Assembly (NCBI GenBank): GCA_038320885.1
Contig: JBBQER010000004.1
Location: 4,096-68,095 of the forward strand
Reading direction: 5' to 3'
Length of the DNA: 64,000 bases
Origin: JBBQER01 sp038320885
Lineage (GTDB): Bacteria > Actinomycetota > Acidimicrobiia > IMCC26256 > PALSA-610
The notes under the pieces are model-generated. The model was not told the DNA's origin and searched no databases. It was given only the letters and a program-made list of their open reading frames with translations. Shown piece by piece: positions 1-9,390 of the stretch (within the stretch, counting starts at the first letter, position 1; every line of letters begins with the position of its first letter). A program made the position numbers and the translations under genes.

Positions 1-830
1 CAGTAGCGACCATCCGGCGCAAGCACTGCTCCGCCCTGCAGGTAGAAATGAAGCGCTCCACCGGTGGGCTGGGAGTCGTTTTGTTGGTGTCCGTCGCCGA
101 AGACAGCCCGCTGATTACCCGCCGAGTCGTAGCGCCGAACATACCGACCGTCGGTCGCCAGAAGTCCGCCATCAGGGGTCGGGCTGAACAACGAACCCGT
201 CACGTTCGCGAACCCAGCACTCCCTCCGGTCGGGTCGAGGAGGACTGACCGGCCGCCACCCCGCGGGACGACACCGACACGCCAGCCCATCGCGCTCCGA
301 AGCGCGAAGACGCCGTCGATTTGCCCGGAGATTTGGGTGCCGATGACGTGAGGGCGTGACCACTCGAGGTGGCCCGTTCGGCTGAACTTGACCAGACCAT
401 TGGGGTACGCGGCGACGTAGACGTTCCCGAGCGGATCGACCGCGACGGACGGCACCGTCACTCGGAAGCCCACTCGAAACGAGCCGAGCACCTGGCCGCT
501 CGCCGCGTAGTGGCTGACAACTCCCGCGCCCTCGTCGATCGCAACGAGCCCGCCGCCCCACGCGACGAGCGACGACACCCGCACGTCGGTGGCGAGCACG
601 TGAACTGGAGCGACCGGCGCCGCTTGCGTCGGGAGACCGATTTCTCGAAGCGATCGCTGGCCGCATGCGAGCGCCGGGGTGATCGAGGTCGTCGCCGGCA
701 CGGCCGCGCCCGCGGGAGAGCCGGTACGCGAGCGTTCGAGGCCGGCCGCGGCCGGGACACACAGGGCGACGACGATGCAGAGGACCGGAAAGCGAAGCCG
801 GCTCCGGCTCGCGCGGAGAGTGGCAATCAT
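1..830 (-). CDS. Secreted beta-propeller/NHL-like repeat protein (3' end outside window)
   Basis: The minus frame from ATG at 830 stays open to base 1, so the protein is at least 276 residues and cut by the window edge. The N-terminus has Arg-rich residues, then a hydrophobic stretch (about residues 15-29) ending in an Ala-rich cleavage region: a signal peptide. The rest has short repeats of the type 'DPLGNVYVAAYPNG', 'SPTPDGGLLATDGRYVRRYDSAG' and 'LAPDGRYW', as in NHL or WD-like beta-propellers. It is divergent from the polymerase at 992, so it may belong to the polysaccharide locus. Its ligand and role are unknown. The fold is inferred from repeat texture only. Confidence 0.7.
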   Translation of the reverse strand, partial: MIATLRASRSRLRFPVLCIVVALCVPAAAGLERSRTGSPAGAAVPATTSITPALACGQRSLREIGLPTQAAPVAPVHVLATDVRVSSLVAWGGGLVAIDEGAGVVSHYAASGQVLGSFRVGFRVTVPSVAVDPLGNVYVAAYPNGLVKFSRTGHLEWSRPHVIGTQISGQIDGVFALRSAMGWRVGVVPRGGGRSVLLDPTGGSAGFANVTGSLFSPTPDGGLLATDGRYVRRYDSAGNQRAVFGDGHQQNDSQPTGGALHFYLQGGAVLAPDGRY

Positions 831-991
831 TGACCGTCATATCGACACGGAGCGTGGCGAACACAAGCCGCCATGGCCCGATATGGGCGTCTGTTGCGTT
901 GCGTTCGGCGGCTTCGCCGAGGTCAATCCATGCTCGTACACTTCGCCGACCGGCGTCTACCACCCATCACACGTTCTTTCAGGAATCGCCC

Positions 992-2203
992 GTGGACCTC
1001 CTGCCCTTCTACCTGGTGGTCGCGGCGATCGCCTTCTTGGGCGTTGCGCTCGCCCTCGTCGATCCGATTCTCGTTCTCTGGCTGGCGGTACCGGGCGTGT
1101 TGGTCTTCCAGCGTGTCGGTGGCTCCGGCCTGAATCTGAGCGGCTCCGACTTCCTGACCACCGCCGCGGCGGCGCTCGCGTTGCCACTTCTGCGGTCCGA
1201 CATGCGTGCGACCCGGCGCCTGCTATGGATCGCAATCGCTTTCGAGGCCCTGCTCTTCCTCGCTGTCGTCGTCCACCCGAACGCGAAGGGCATCCTCGAG
1301 TGGTTGCATCGACTAGTGCTCGTCGGCGGGGCGATCGCCGTCGGCGGAGTCATCGGGAGATCCCGAAGGGCGACCGGGCCGGTACTGATGTTTCTCGCGG
1401 CGACGGCGGTGCTGGGCGTGATCGCCACCGGGTGGACGGTGGCGCACGGGCTCGAGCCGGCGAGCCCGTTCGGTATGGCGAAGAACTTCGTCGGCTCGAT
1501 GATGGCGTCCGCGCTGATCATCGCTGTTCTCCGGCCGAGCTGGCTGCAGATTTCGCGCGGCTGGTTGGCCGTGATCGGGCTGCTGTGTTCGGTTGGACTC
1601 ATCGCTTCGCAATCGCGGGGAGCGATGCTCGCCCTCGCGGTCGCCCTGGTGGTGGCGAGCACGCGGGAAGGTCGCATCGGGCGTCGCGGAGCGTTTGCGC
1701 TCATCGCGGTGACCCCCCTCGTCGCGTACACGGTGGTCTCGCTCCTGCACGAGAGCGATCAACTGCAGGAGAACAGCTTGACGTATCGCGCCGGCTACAG
1801 CGCGCTCGCGTTCCGCGAGTGGCATTTGTCGCCGGTATTCGGTCAAGGACTGCGCTTCTTCAACGAGCCGGGAGCACTTCTCCAGTCCGACGCCCACAAT
1901 GTGGTCGCGACGACGCTGGCCGAGAGCGGCGTCGTGGGCCTCATTGCGCTCGCGGTGCTCATCGGTTCGGCACTCTTCGCACTCTGGCGCCTCCCGCCCG
2001 AGATCGGGGCTATTGCCGTCGCGTTCGTCGCCGCGCGCTTCGTGCACGGCCTGTTCGACATCTATTGGGTCGCCGCCACGACGACGTTGCCGTGGCTCAT
2101 CGTCGGTATGGCGTGCGGAACCGCGGACGCCGATGCCGCCGAACACGTGCCGGGCGCGGCGCCGCCCCCTCAGATGTCGAGAGCCGGATCCGACCGGCGT
2201 TGA
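992..2203 (+). CDS. O-antigen ligase/polymerase-like membrane protein (Wzy type)
   Basis: A 403-residue polytopic membrane protein with about ten hydrophobic segments. Near residues 260-300 it has a large non-membrane loop carrying 'LTYRAGYSALAFREWHLSPVFGQGL', the layout of Wzy/O-antigen ligase proteins (PF04932-type). Such enzymes polymerise or ligate undecaprenyl-linked repeat units on the outer face of the membrane. I chose GTG at 992 because AGGA lies 7 bases upstream; the frame is open back to 830 but that would overlap the divergent gene. Its stop shares one base with the next glycosyltransferase start (TGATG), so the two are co-translated. Polymerase versus ligase cannot be told from sequence. 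Confidence 0.82.
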   Translation: MDLLPFYLVVAAIAFLGVALALVDPILVLWLAVPGVLVFQRVGGSGLNLSGSDFLTTAAAALALPLLRSDMRATRRLLWIAIAFEALLFLAVVVHPNAKGILEWLHRLVLVGGAIAVGGVIGRSRRATGPVLMFLAATAVLGVIATGWTVAHGLEPASPFGMAKNFVGSMMASALIIAVLRPSWLQISRGWLAVIGLLCSVGLIASQSRGAMLALAVALVVASTREGRIGRRGAFALIAVTPLVAYTVVSLLHESDQLQENSLTYRAGYSALAFREWHLSPVFGQGLRFFNEPGALLQSDAHNVVATTLAESGVVGLIALAVLIGSALFALWRLPPEIGAIAVAFVAARFVHGLFDIYWVAATTTLPWLIVGMACGTADADAAEHVPGAAPPPQMSRAGSDRR

Positions 2204-3348
2204 TGCGACTCGGCCTCGTCTTCTCGGGTTGTCATCGTCGGGGTGGCGTCGAGCGCGTCATCTGGGAGGCGGCGAACCACCTCGCGACTCACCACGATGT
2301 CGTCGTCGTCACCGCTGAGGCCGATCCTCTTCCTGCGAACGTGACCGTCGAGATCGTCGAGGCGCGCCGCGGAGGGTCGATGGAACCCTTCCGCTTCCGC
2401 GCCGCCGCGTCGAAGGCTTTGGCCCGCCACCGGGTCGACCTGACCGTCAGCTTCGGTTCCAACTGCCCTCCCGGCGACGTGCTCGTCGCACAAAGCGTGC
2501 ATCGGTCGTGGGTCGATCACGGCACCCCCGTACACATCGGCCCCGTATCGGTGCCCGGCGCCGTCCGGCGCCTGATGCCCAGGCACCTCGCGATGCTGCG
2601 GAGCGAGTCGCAATGGTTCCGTCGCTCGAGCGGCGCAACGATCGTCGCCGTCTCCGACGGCGTCGCGCGCGACGTACAGAGCTCTTACGGCGTCGCGCCG
2701 TCGGCCATCCGCGTGATACCCAACGGATTCGCTCCGGCGCAGTGCTCCCCGGAGCGGCGCCGAACACTGCGCCCCGCGCAGCGCGAACGCCTCGGCCTCC
2801 CTTCCGACGACATCGTCCTCCTGCTGATCGCCAACGAGTGGCACCGGAAAGGTCTCGGCGTTCTGCTGCGCGCCATCGCCCGTATCGCCGATCCGCGATT
2901 ACGGCTCCTCCTGGTCGGCCGGCGCGCCCCAACCGCGTATCAACGCCTGATCAATCAGCTCGGATTGCGCGATCGAGTTCAGTGGTGTGGCGCGACCGAC
3001 GATGTCGCGATGTACCACGCGGCCGCAGACCTGTTCGTGATGCCCACCGCGTACGAAGCGTTCGGGTCGGTGATCGTCGAGTCGTTGGGCAGCGGCCTCC
3101 CGGTGATCACCACGGCGATCGCCGGCGCCGCGGTGGCAGTACAGGAAGATCGCAACGGTCTGCTCCAGCGTGATCCGACCGACGATGTGGAACTCGGCCG
3201 GTTGCTCACGCGCGCGTTGCTCCCCGGGGTGCTCGACCGTTGGTCGGCGGCAGCGGCGCAGTCCGTCGTCGACTACACCTGGCCGCGCGTCATGGACCGC
3301 TTCGAAGGCGTGTTGCTCGAACGTGCCGGTCAGCGCGACCGAGCTTGA
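2203..3348 (+). CDS. GT4-family glycosyltransferase
   Basis: A 381-residue GT-B glycosyltransferase. The N-terminal half opens with 'MRLGLVFSGCHRRGGVERV', the acceptor-side glycine-rich loop. The C-terminal half has 'VIPNGF' and the GT4 donor-binding signature 'PTAYEAFGSVIVESLGSGLPVI', with the usual E-x7-E spacing. It should transfer a nucleotide-activated sugar to the lipid-linked repeat unit on the cytoplasmic face. The start overlaps the stop of the Wzy-like gene by one base. The 3' end overlaps the convergent glycosyltransferase at 3330 by 19 bases. Sugar specificity cannot be read. Confidence 0.9.
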   Translation: MRLGLVFSGCHRRGGVERVIWEAANHLATHHDVVVVTAEADPLPANVTVEIVEARRGGSMEPFRFRAAASKALARHRVDLTVSFGSNCPPGDVLVAQSVHRSWVDHGTPVHIGPVSVPGAVRRLMPRHLAMLRSESQWFRRSSGATIVAVSDGVARDVQSSYGVAPSAIRVIPNGFAPAQCSPERRRTLRPAQRERLGLPSDDIVLLLIANEWHRKGLGVLLRAIARIADPRLRLLLVGRRAPTAYQRLINQLGLRDRVQWCGATDDVAMYHAAADLFVMPTAYEAFGSVIVESLGSGLPVITTAIAGAAVAVQEDRNGLLQRDPTDDVELGRLLTRALLPGVLDRWSAAAAQSVVDYTWPRVMDRFEGVLLERAGQRDRA

Positions 3349-4436
3349 ACGGCGCGGCGATACACGGCAGCGGTCAGCGCCGCGATCTCCGACCACACGG
3401 GAAGCCCACGGCTCGGCACCGATTCAGAAGGACCTTCGACAAGCGCGACAATCGCGTGTTCCCACGCGTTCTCGTCGGCGACGTCGAGGTGAAGCGCGGA
3501 GCCACCGCTCACCTCCACGAGGGCATCATCGCGGCTCGTAATCAGATTCGCGCCGAACTGCCGAGCCTCGACCGCGGGCAGGCCGTATCCCTCCTCGAGC
3601 GACGGTATGAGCACGACGGTGGCGTGCTCGTAACACCAGCGGAGGGCGCCGTCACTGATGCTTCCCACCCGCGCCACCGCCCCGTTTCGTTCCAGCTCGT
3701 CGATGCGGGTGGTCATCGCCGCGCTGCGACTCCGGTCAGGGCCGACGATCGCGAGAAGGAGATTCGTGCGGCGATATACCGCGGGCCAAATACGCAGGAG
3801 CAGGCCGACGTTCTTGCGAGCCGATAGATCACCGACGCAAAGTGCAAACCGACGATCGGCGAGCGTGGGAACAACGTCGGGTGTGCCTCCGGTCAGGACT
3901 GTCGACGGTGCGGCCGGGATCACCTCTACCTTCGCCTCGTCCACCAATCCGCGTGTAGCCAGCGCGCGACGAACGGATCTGGTCATCACGATGATCCGAT
4001 CGGCCTGCGCCATCGACTGCCGGTAGACCGCCGGCAACAACGCGCGTTTCGACCACCGGTAGTCGCCGCCTCTCGTGAACACGAAGAGGTCGTACACGGT
4101 GAGAACGGTCGGACACGGTACGTCGCGAGGGAGAATGTGCTTGGTGCCGTGCACGACATCGATGCGAGCCCGAGCGAGCCGACGCGCGAGGCCGTAGCGC
4201 TCCTCGATACTCCGCTGAAGCCCGTGACTCGCTTTCGTGATGATGAGATCTGCGATACCGGGTATGGACTCGCGCAGCCATGCCGCGTCCGAGGCGGACG
4301 TGACCGGTACGACCGCGAGGTCCTTTCGTTTGACCAGCTCGCGCAGCAAGTCGCTCGTGTACCGGTCGATGCCGCTGTGCCCGCGCAGGTTGTCCGTCGT
4401 GAGAAACCCGACACGAAGCGGCGCGCGGTTGATCAT
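3330..4436 (-). CDS. GT4-family glycosyltransferase
   Basis: A 368-residue GT-B enzyme of the mannosyltransferase/RfaB type. It has the 'GHSGIDRYTSDLLREL' N-terminal loop, 'VIPAAPS' in the linker, 'FALCVGDLSARKNVGLLLRIW' in the donor domain, and the signature 'IPSLEEGYGLPAVEARQFGANLI'. The start is fixed by an ATGA overlap with the upstream gene (ATG at 4436, TGA at 4435-4433). It is the last gene of a six-gene minus-strand operon running from 9249 to 3330. It should add one sugar of the repeat unit. Confidence 0.9.
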   Translation of the reverse strand: MINRAPLRVGFLTTDNLRGHSGIDRYTSDLLRELVKRKDLAVVPVTSASDAAWLRESIPGIADLIITKASHGLQRSIEERYGLARRLARARIDVVHGTKHILPRDVPCPTVLTVYDLFVFTRGGDYRWSKRALLPAVYRQSMAQADRIIVMTRSVRRALATRGLVDEAKVEVIPAAPSTVLTGGTPDVVPTLADRRFALCVGDLSARKNVGLLLRIWPAVYRRTNLLLAIVGPDRSRSAAMTTRIDELERNGAVARVGSISDGALRWCYEHATVVLIPSLEEGYGLPAVEARQFGANLITSRDDALVEVSGGSALHLDVADENAWEHAIVALVEGPSESVPSRGLPVWSEIAALTAAVYRRAVQARSR

Positions 4437-5539
4437 CGGCCATGACTCTCGAGGACTGCACCGAATGAGCGAACCGCGGCCGTCCATGTCCACAGGTCGG
4501 CGGGTGGAGGGACCCGACCGGCATCGTGCAGCGCCTCCGAGAGAGCGCGCGCGAAGTTACGCGGCGTCGCGACACGTATCGGCGGGCCCAACTCCCGGAA
4601 TCCCGCAATCGGCGTGACGACCGTGGGTTTGCCCACCGCCAAGCACTCGCGTGCCTTGATCGGATCGAGGCTGTCCGTGAACGGGGACACGACATGCGGA
4701 ATCATGATCGCATCGGCGTGTTGCAGATACGCAGGAACTATCTCGTACGGACGCGGCCCGAGCAGTTGCACATTCGCACGATGCGACAGCTCACGCCGAG
4801 ACTCCGGACGCAACGAGTCCGGTCCCACGAACACGAAACGAACGCCGGCCATCTCGTCGGCCAAGGCGCACGCCAGGCCGACGTCGAGCCGCTCGTCGTG
4901 GAGGGTCCCGACATATACGGCGACCGGGCCTTCGCCGAGATCTGCGGGCCTCACCTGCGGCTTCGTGAAATGGCCCAGGTCGACGCCGTTGGGGATCACC
5001 GTTACCTCCCGCCGCGTGCCCCGCGAGGCCGCCAACGCCGGCGAACACACCACGACGGCATCGGCGCCGCGCATCAAGAGGTCGTCGTCGAGCTCGGCGC
5101 GCCTCCGCTTCGCGGACGGCAGTTCGGCGAGCAGCCAGTCGTCGGTGATGTCGTACACGATCGGCCATCCGGTGCCGAGGGCGAATCGTGCGAGCGAATG
5201 GTCGTTCACCCAGAGCATGGGCGTGTCGAATCCGAGATCGCGCGCCGCGCTGCGAACGGCTCGGCCGGAGAGGGGCGCGACCAAGGGCGAGAGTCGATCC
5301 GGCACCCATTCCACCGGGCGCAACACGGAAACGTGTCGCACACCGGCAGCACTTCGCATCGTCGGCCGCGGCGGCCGGCGTCGCCGGACATTGCGGAGCG
5401 CGGCAAGCGGGGGTTCGACGTACAACACGCGCAGCTCGCTGTGCTCGGCAACCAACCCCTCCACGAGGAGCTGGTTGCGCCGGCGCACGGTGTCCCATGG
5501 TTCGAGCGAGAGGACGACGAGCTCGCGCAGAGTCGTCAT
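4433..5539 (-). CDS. Glycosyltransferase, GT4/GT1-like
   Basis: A 368-residue GT-B protein. It opens with 'VVLSLEPWDTVRRRNQLLVEGL', has the 'DITDDW' segment seen in teichuronic acid/capsule glycosyltransferases, then 'VTVIPNGVDLGHF', 'AVYVGTLHDERLD', and a donor-site region 'PHVVSPFTDSLDPIKARECLAVGKPTVVT' with the conserved Glu. It is coupled by ATGA overlaps both upstream (5539) and downstream (4436), so it should be made in fixed ratio with its neighbours. Acceptor and donor are unknown. Confidence 0.88.
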   Translation of the reverse strand: MTTLRELVVLSLEPWDTVRRRNQLLVEGLVAEHSELRVLYVEPPLAALRNVRRRRPPRPTMRSAAGVRHVSVLRPVEWVPDRLSPLVAPLSGRAVRSAARDLGFDTPMLWVNDHSLARFALGTGWPIVYDITDDWLLAELPSAKRRRAELDDDLLMRGADAVVVCSPALAASRGTRREVTVIPNGVDLGHFTKPQVRPADLGEGPVAVYVGTLHDERLDVGLACALADEMAGVRFVFVGPDSLRPESRRELSHRANVQLLGPRPYEIVPAYLQHADAIMIPHVVSPFTDSLDPIKARECLAVGKPTVVTPIAGFRELGPPIRVATPRNFARALSEALHDAGRVPPPADLWTWTAAVRSFGAVLESHGR

Positions 5540-6558
5540 CGGCGGATCTCGGCGTACACCCGTTCCAGCTGATCGACGTGGGTCTCCAGAGAGAGGTGCG
5601 TACGTTGCCACTCCTGCAGTGTGGCTCCGTACCGTCGCCGTTCCATATCGTCGGCTCCCAAGGTGTCGAGTTTGGTCGCGACCGCGCGCTCGTCACCGAT
5701 AGGGAAGAGCCAACGATCGCCTACCGCCCCGACCGTCTCGAGGTGGGCTCCCCCCCGTGCCGCGATAACGGGAACTCCCGCGGCCATTGCCTCGACCACG
5801 CTCAGCCCGAACGGTTCGGCCGGTGCGGTCGCAAGGAAGATGCCGGCCCGTTTCATCAACGCCGTCACGTCGGGCTGGGCGCCGACGAGATCGACGGACT
5901 CGCCGAGACCGAGGCTCTCCGCGAGGCGGGCGAGCTCCCATGCCTGCGAACCGGTGCCCGCGACAGTAAGCGTCCAACCGGCGAGGCGAAGCTTCGACCG
6001 CGACCACGCCCGGATCGCGACATCGGTGCGCTTCTCGTGCTCGAGCCGTTGCGCGAGAAGGACCATCGGCCCGGGCGCGCCTTTCTCATCATTGCGCGGG
6101 ACACCGTTCAGGATGATCGTCGCCGGTTCGTGAATCGATTCGGCGACGAAACGGCTGATCGCGATCTGGCGATCGATGGCGTGCGCGATGAACCGTGCCC
6201 CGAGCCGCCCGGCAGTCGACGCCCCTCGAGGCGCGGCAAAATGCCGGGTTGTTACCAACGCAAATCGGCGCACTGCCCGCGCGGTTACCGCGGCCGCTTC
6301 CGCCGCCGTCATGTGCGCGTGAACCAGCGTGTGGCGACCACACCCCAGCAGCTGGCGCGTCACCGCGCGGGTTGTCGACGCCGGGACATGAGGGACCGCA
6401 CCCAACTCCGCGCTCATGCGGGCCGGATCCCCACCGACGACTTGCACATCCCAACCCCGGCGAGCGAGCTCCGGCGCGACGGTGGCGACGTAGCGTTCGA
6501 CTCCCGCGAAGTTGTCCGAACTGATGCAGTGGACCACCCGATCCGGTCGAACGCTCAC
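5536..6558 (-). CDS. GT4-family glycosyltransferase
   Basis: A 340-residue GT4 enzyme. It has 'SSDNFAGVERYVATVAPELARRGWDV' at the N-terminus, 'TIILNGVP' in the hinge, 'RLEHEKRTDVAIRAW' starting the donor domain, and 'FLATAPAEPFGLSVVEAMAAGVPVIA' as the E-x7-E nucleotide-sugar site. The start is GTG at 6558, which forms a GTGA overlap with the stop of the GT2 gene upstream. It is part of the minus-strand run of sugar transferases of the polysaccharide locus. Confidence 0.9.
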   Translation of the reverse strand: MSVRPDRVVHCISSDNFAGVERYVATVAPELARRGWDVQVVGGDPARMSAELGAVPHVPASTTRAVTRQLLGCGRHTLVHAHMTAAEAAAVTARAVRRFALVTTRHFAAPRGASTAGRLGARFIAHAIDRQIAISRFVAESIHEPATIILNGVPRNDEKGAPGPMVLLAQRLEHEKRTDVAIRAWSRSKLRLAGWTLTVAGTGSQAWELARLAESLGLGESVDLVGAQPDVTALMKRAGIFLATAPAEPFGLSVVEAMAAGVPVIAARGGAHLETVGAVGDRWLFPIGDERAVATKLDTLGADDMERRRYGATLQEWQRTHLSLETHVDQLERVYAEIRR

Positions 6559-7412
6559 GCTTGACCGATGGCCGCGGCGCAGCGCACCGGCCCGCGCAGG
6601 TAGCGGGAGAACCTATCCCGGTGCCGGCTGCGTTGATTCGTGGCGACGCATCGGATCGCAGCGCCGACGAGCACGCCGGCCCGAAATGTCTGCCAGCCCG
6701 CCCGGCCATACCACTTGCGGATGTAGCGCTCGACCGACGCGTGGAAGGCCGCCTCTCGCCGACGACTGTCCGCGCTGGTTGCGGCGCCGGTGTGACCGGC
6801 CACCAGGTCAGGGCAGTATCGAACTGACCATCCTGCGCGCATCGCCCGCCGCTGCCAATCGGTTTCTTCCGAGTAGAGGAAGAACCGCTCGTCGAAGCTC
6901 CCTACCGCGTCGACGGCTTCGCTGCGAAGCAGCAACACGGCTCCGATGAGAAACCTGCTGCGCGCGGGCACCGAACCCAGCCCGATCGCGTCGAGCCACG
7001 CCCGGCCGGGCGATGGAAAGGGCCACTCGACCGTTTCCGCCGTACCGTCATCGCGACGAAGCGCAGGTGACGCGCACGCCACCCGCTCCCGCCCGACACC
7101 TCGCATTGCCATCTGCAGAGCGTGCGCCACCTCATCCCCGAGTTGCGCGTCCGGGTTCAGGAGCAACACGTCTCCGTGCTCCGTCCCGAGCTCGGCCAAG
7201 GCCCGATTCACTCCGGCCCCGAAGCCGAGATTGTGACCCGGGTCGATATAGCGACATCCAGGACGGGTAGCGATCGCACGAACGTCGTCGTTCGACGAGT
7301 TGTCGATCACGAGCACCCGCAGGCCGTCACCGAGCGCGTCGAGACATCGAGCCAACAACGCCGGCGACCCGTACGCCACGACAACAACGTTGAGCGGCGG
7401 GCGACCGGTCAC
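6555..7412 (-). CDS. GT2-family glycosyltransferase (rhamnosyltransferase-like)
   Basis: A 285-residue GT-A fold enzyme. It begins 'VTGRPPLNVVVVAYGSPALLARCLDAL', then 'VLVIDNSSNDDV', 'NLGFGAGVNRAL' and 'VLLLNPDAQL', where the DxD-equivalent is N-P-D. This is the pattern of WbbL/RfbF-type rhamnosyltransferases. 'FDERFFLYSEETDWQRRA' supplies the acceptor-side acidic motif. GTG at 7412 overlaps the upstream stop as GTGA; the frame extends further upstream but lacks family similarity there. Rhamnosyl transfer is a family-level inference. Confidence 0.88.
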   Translation of the reverse strand: MTGRPPLNVVVVAYGSPALLARCLDALGDGLRVLVIDNSSNDDVRAIATRPGCRYIDPGHNLGFGAGVNRALAELGTEHGDVLLLNPDAQLGDEVAHALQMAMRGVGRERVACASPALRRDDGTAETVEWPFPSPGRAWLDAIGLGSVPARSRFLIGAVLLLRSEAVDAVGSFDERFFLYSEETDWQRRAMRAGWSVRYCPDLVAGHTGAATSADSRRREAAFHASVERYIRKWYGRAGWQTFRAGVLVGAAIRCVATNQRSRHRDRFSRYLRGPVRCAAAIGQA

Positions 7413-8497
7413 CGTGCGATCGCGTCGTAGAACCGGTGCTGATTCTCCGCGATGCACGACCACGCGAACCTTCGAGACCGCGCCCGCGCGGCCTCGCCCA
7501 GGGCCCGCCGCCGTGCAGGGTCCGAGGCCAGGTCGAGGAGCGCGTGGTGTAGCGCGGCGGCATCGCCTTGCGGCACCAAGACGCCGCCATCTCCGACGAC
7601 TTCCGGCAACGCGCCCGAGTCGCTCGCGACAACGGGCACCCCGGAGGCCATTGCCTCGACTGCGACCCGGCAGAACTGCTCGATCCATCCCGGCGTTTCG
7701 AGCGAGGGCACCACTACGACGTCGAACTTCCGGTACACCGCGGGCAAATCATCAGTGGGTACGAAACCCGAGATCGCGACGCGTTCGCCCAGCGGCGCCG
7801 CCCGGCGACGGATCTCCTCGCGCGTCGGCCCGTCGCCCACGATGTGCAGGGTCCAATCCGGCTGCGCCGCCACCGCGTCGATCAGGACCTCGACACCCTT
7901 GTGCGCTTCAAGGCGACCGACGTAGCCGATCTCGAGCCGGCCGGTGCTTGTGCTCGGCTGCTGTCCTGGATGAAATCGCTCGATGTCTACCCCAAGAGCG
8001 AGCACGTCGATCCTTCCCGTGAATCCTTTGCGACGAAGAACGCGCCCTGCTTCCTCATTGCACACGTGGACGCCCGAGGCCGCACGCAGTGCGCTCGATT
8101 CCATCCAGCGAAATGGCCACGGATAGCGCTTGTAGATGTTCTGAGCTGAATAGAGCGTTACCGGCGCGGTCGAACGGGCCAGCCGGCGCAGAAGGAGGAT
8201 CTCGAACGCCGCCAGGCTGCACGGCTCCTGGTGCGCGTCGATGAGGTCGAAGGGCCCGCCGCGAAGCGCTCGCCACAACGGGAGCGGCGAATACAAGAAC
8301 AGGTTCGGCTTGTGGCCGAGTGTTCCCGCGATGGAAATGAAGTCATCCGACCCTGGGTCGCACTGAACATCGCGGCCGCCTTCATTCCACCGCGCCGCGC
8401 TCACGAGCAGCAGGTCTACCCCGCGTGCCCGAAGCTCCCGATCGCGTGCTCGCCAGGCGCTTACGACCCCCGACTGATAGATCCGCAGCACACGCAT
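7409..8497 (-). CDS. GT4-family glycosyltransferase
   Basis: A 362-residue GT-B enzyme that starts at ATG 8497 with 'MRVLRIYQSGVVSAWRARDRELRARG'. The donor domain carries 'EIGYVGRLEAHKGVEVLIDAVA', 'FVPTDDLPAVYRKFDVVVVPS' and 'VAVEAMASGVPVVASDSGALPEVVGDGG', a complete GT4 signature. It lies 20 bases after the methyltransferase stop and overlaps the following GT2 gene by four bases. The N-terminus lacks the usual GG-x-E loop, a mild deviation within the family. Confidence 0.9.
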   Translation of the reverse strand: MRVLRIYQSGVVSAWRARDRELRARGVDLLLVSAARWNEGGRDVQCDPGSDDFISIAGTLGHKPNLFLYSPLPLWRALRGGPFDLIDAHQEPCSLAAFEILLLRRLARSTAPVTLYSAQNIYKRYPWPFRWMESSALRAASGVHVCNEEAGRVLRRKGFTGRIDVLALGVDIERFHPGQQPSTSTGRLEIGYVGRLEAHKGVEVLIDAVAAQPDWTLHIVGDGPTREEIRRRAAPLGERVAISGFVPTDDLPAVYRKFDVVVVPSLETPGWIEQFCRVAVEAMASGVPVVASDSGALPEVVGDGGVLVPQGDAAALHHALLDLASDPARRRALGEAARARSRRFAWSCIAENQHRFYDAIAR

Positions 8498-8517
8498 TCG
8501 TCGACTCGCAGGGCGCG

Positions 8518-9249
8518 TCAGCGACGGTAGTTCACGGCGGCGCGCGTCGCGTCCGGCATCAGTTTCAACAGCTGCCGCAGCGTCAGCGTCGGCTGCGACG
8601 TCAGTGTGTACGTCCACGCATCCGGGTGGACAACATCGAAGGGCATCGACGATCGCTCGAAGCCGCACAGGCGGTCGGCGCGACCGCCACGCGCATACAG
8701 AATCGTGTTCTGTCGATACCACCACTCCACCGTCTTGTCGCTCCACAAACGCGGCCGTAGCAGGTCGAACGCCTGGAATCCCAGGGCCTCGAATCGCTCG
8801 TGCCAGTACGAGGGCCACTGCTCATTCACATGACCTTCGCCACCCTGGAGAGGAATCGCCGCCGAAAACAGGATGACGTCGCTGTTCCGCGAGAGCAATT
8901 CGACAAATTGGCGATCCCTCTCGGAAGGCAAATGCTCCGCGACCTCGAGGCTCATGGTGAGGTCGTGAGCGGTTGTCACAACAGCAGTCGGCTCGCTCAG
9001 GTCGGCGGTGAGGAAATCGCCCGGAGGGATTTGCAGTTGCTCGCGACCGACATACTCGCCGTCGACTCCCGTTACGCGCTGAACGCCCAACTCCTTCCAA
9101 ACCGCGAGCCAGGTTCCCACTCCACATCCGATGTCGAGTACCGACTCCACTGGACCGATGAGCTCGCGAACCAATGGCAGGACTGCCAGCGCGGACTGTC
9201 GGGAGCCCGCCGCGTGCAATCTGAAGAAGTCGGGGGAGTACTCGCTCAT
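8518..9249 (-). CDS. Class I SAM-dependent methyltransferase
   Basis: A 243-residue methyltransferase. Motif I is 'ESVLDIGCGVGTWLAVWKELG' (the glycine-rich SAM loop), followed by 'VTGVDGEYV' (acidic end of beta-2), 'DFLTADLSEP' and 'HDLTMSLEVAEHLP' (motif IV region). It is the first gene of the minus-strand glycosyltransferase operon, so it probably O-methylates a sugar of the repeat unit or caps the chain end. Start is ATG at 9249; no strong ribosome-binding site is seen. The frame is open further upstream without recognisable protein. Confidence 0.85.
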   Translation of the reverse strand: MSEYSPDFFRLHAAGSRQSALAVLPLVRELIGPVESVLDIGCGVGTWLAVWKELGVQRVTGVDGEYVGREQLQIPPGDFLTADLSEPTAVVTTAHDLTMSLEVAEHLPSERDRQFVELLSRNSDVILFSAAIPLQGGEGHVNEQWPSYWHERFEALGFQAFDLLRPRLWSDKTVEWWYRQNTILYARGGRADRLCGFERSSMPFDVVHPDAWTYTLTSQPTLTLRQLLKLMPDATRAAVNYRR

Positions 9250-9390
9250 GGGAGAACCCGGGGGTGTGGCTCGCAGGGATCCGTGTCCACCCCCACGATA
9301 CGGCGACGGACCGCTCAAGCATCGAGCCGCAGAAAACTCAACTCCGCTCGAGGACCGCGAGCGAGAAGGCACGACTACGATCCTACCGGC

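Noticed and set aside
3330..3348. 19-base direct repeat or attachment site at convergent overlaps (3330-3348 and 12696-12714)
   Set aside because: The lengths match but the sequences differ, so it is a coincidence of overlap length and not a repeat.
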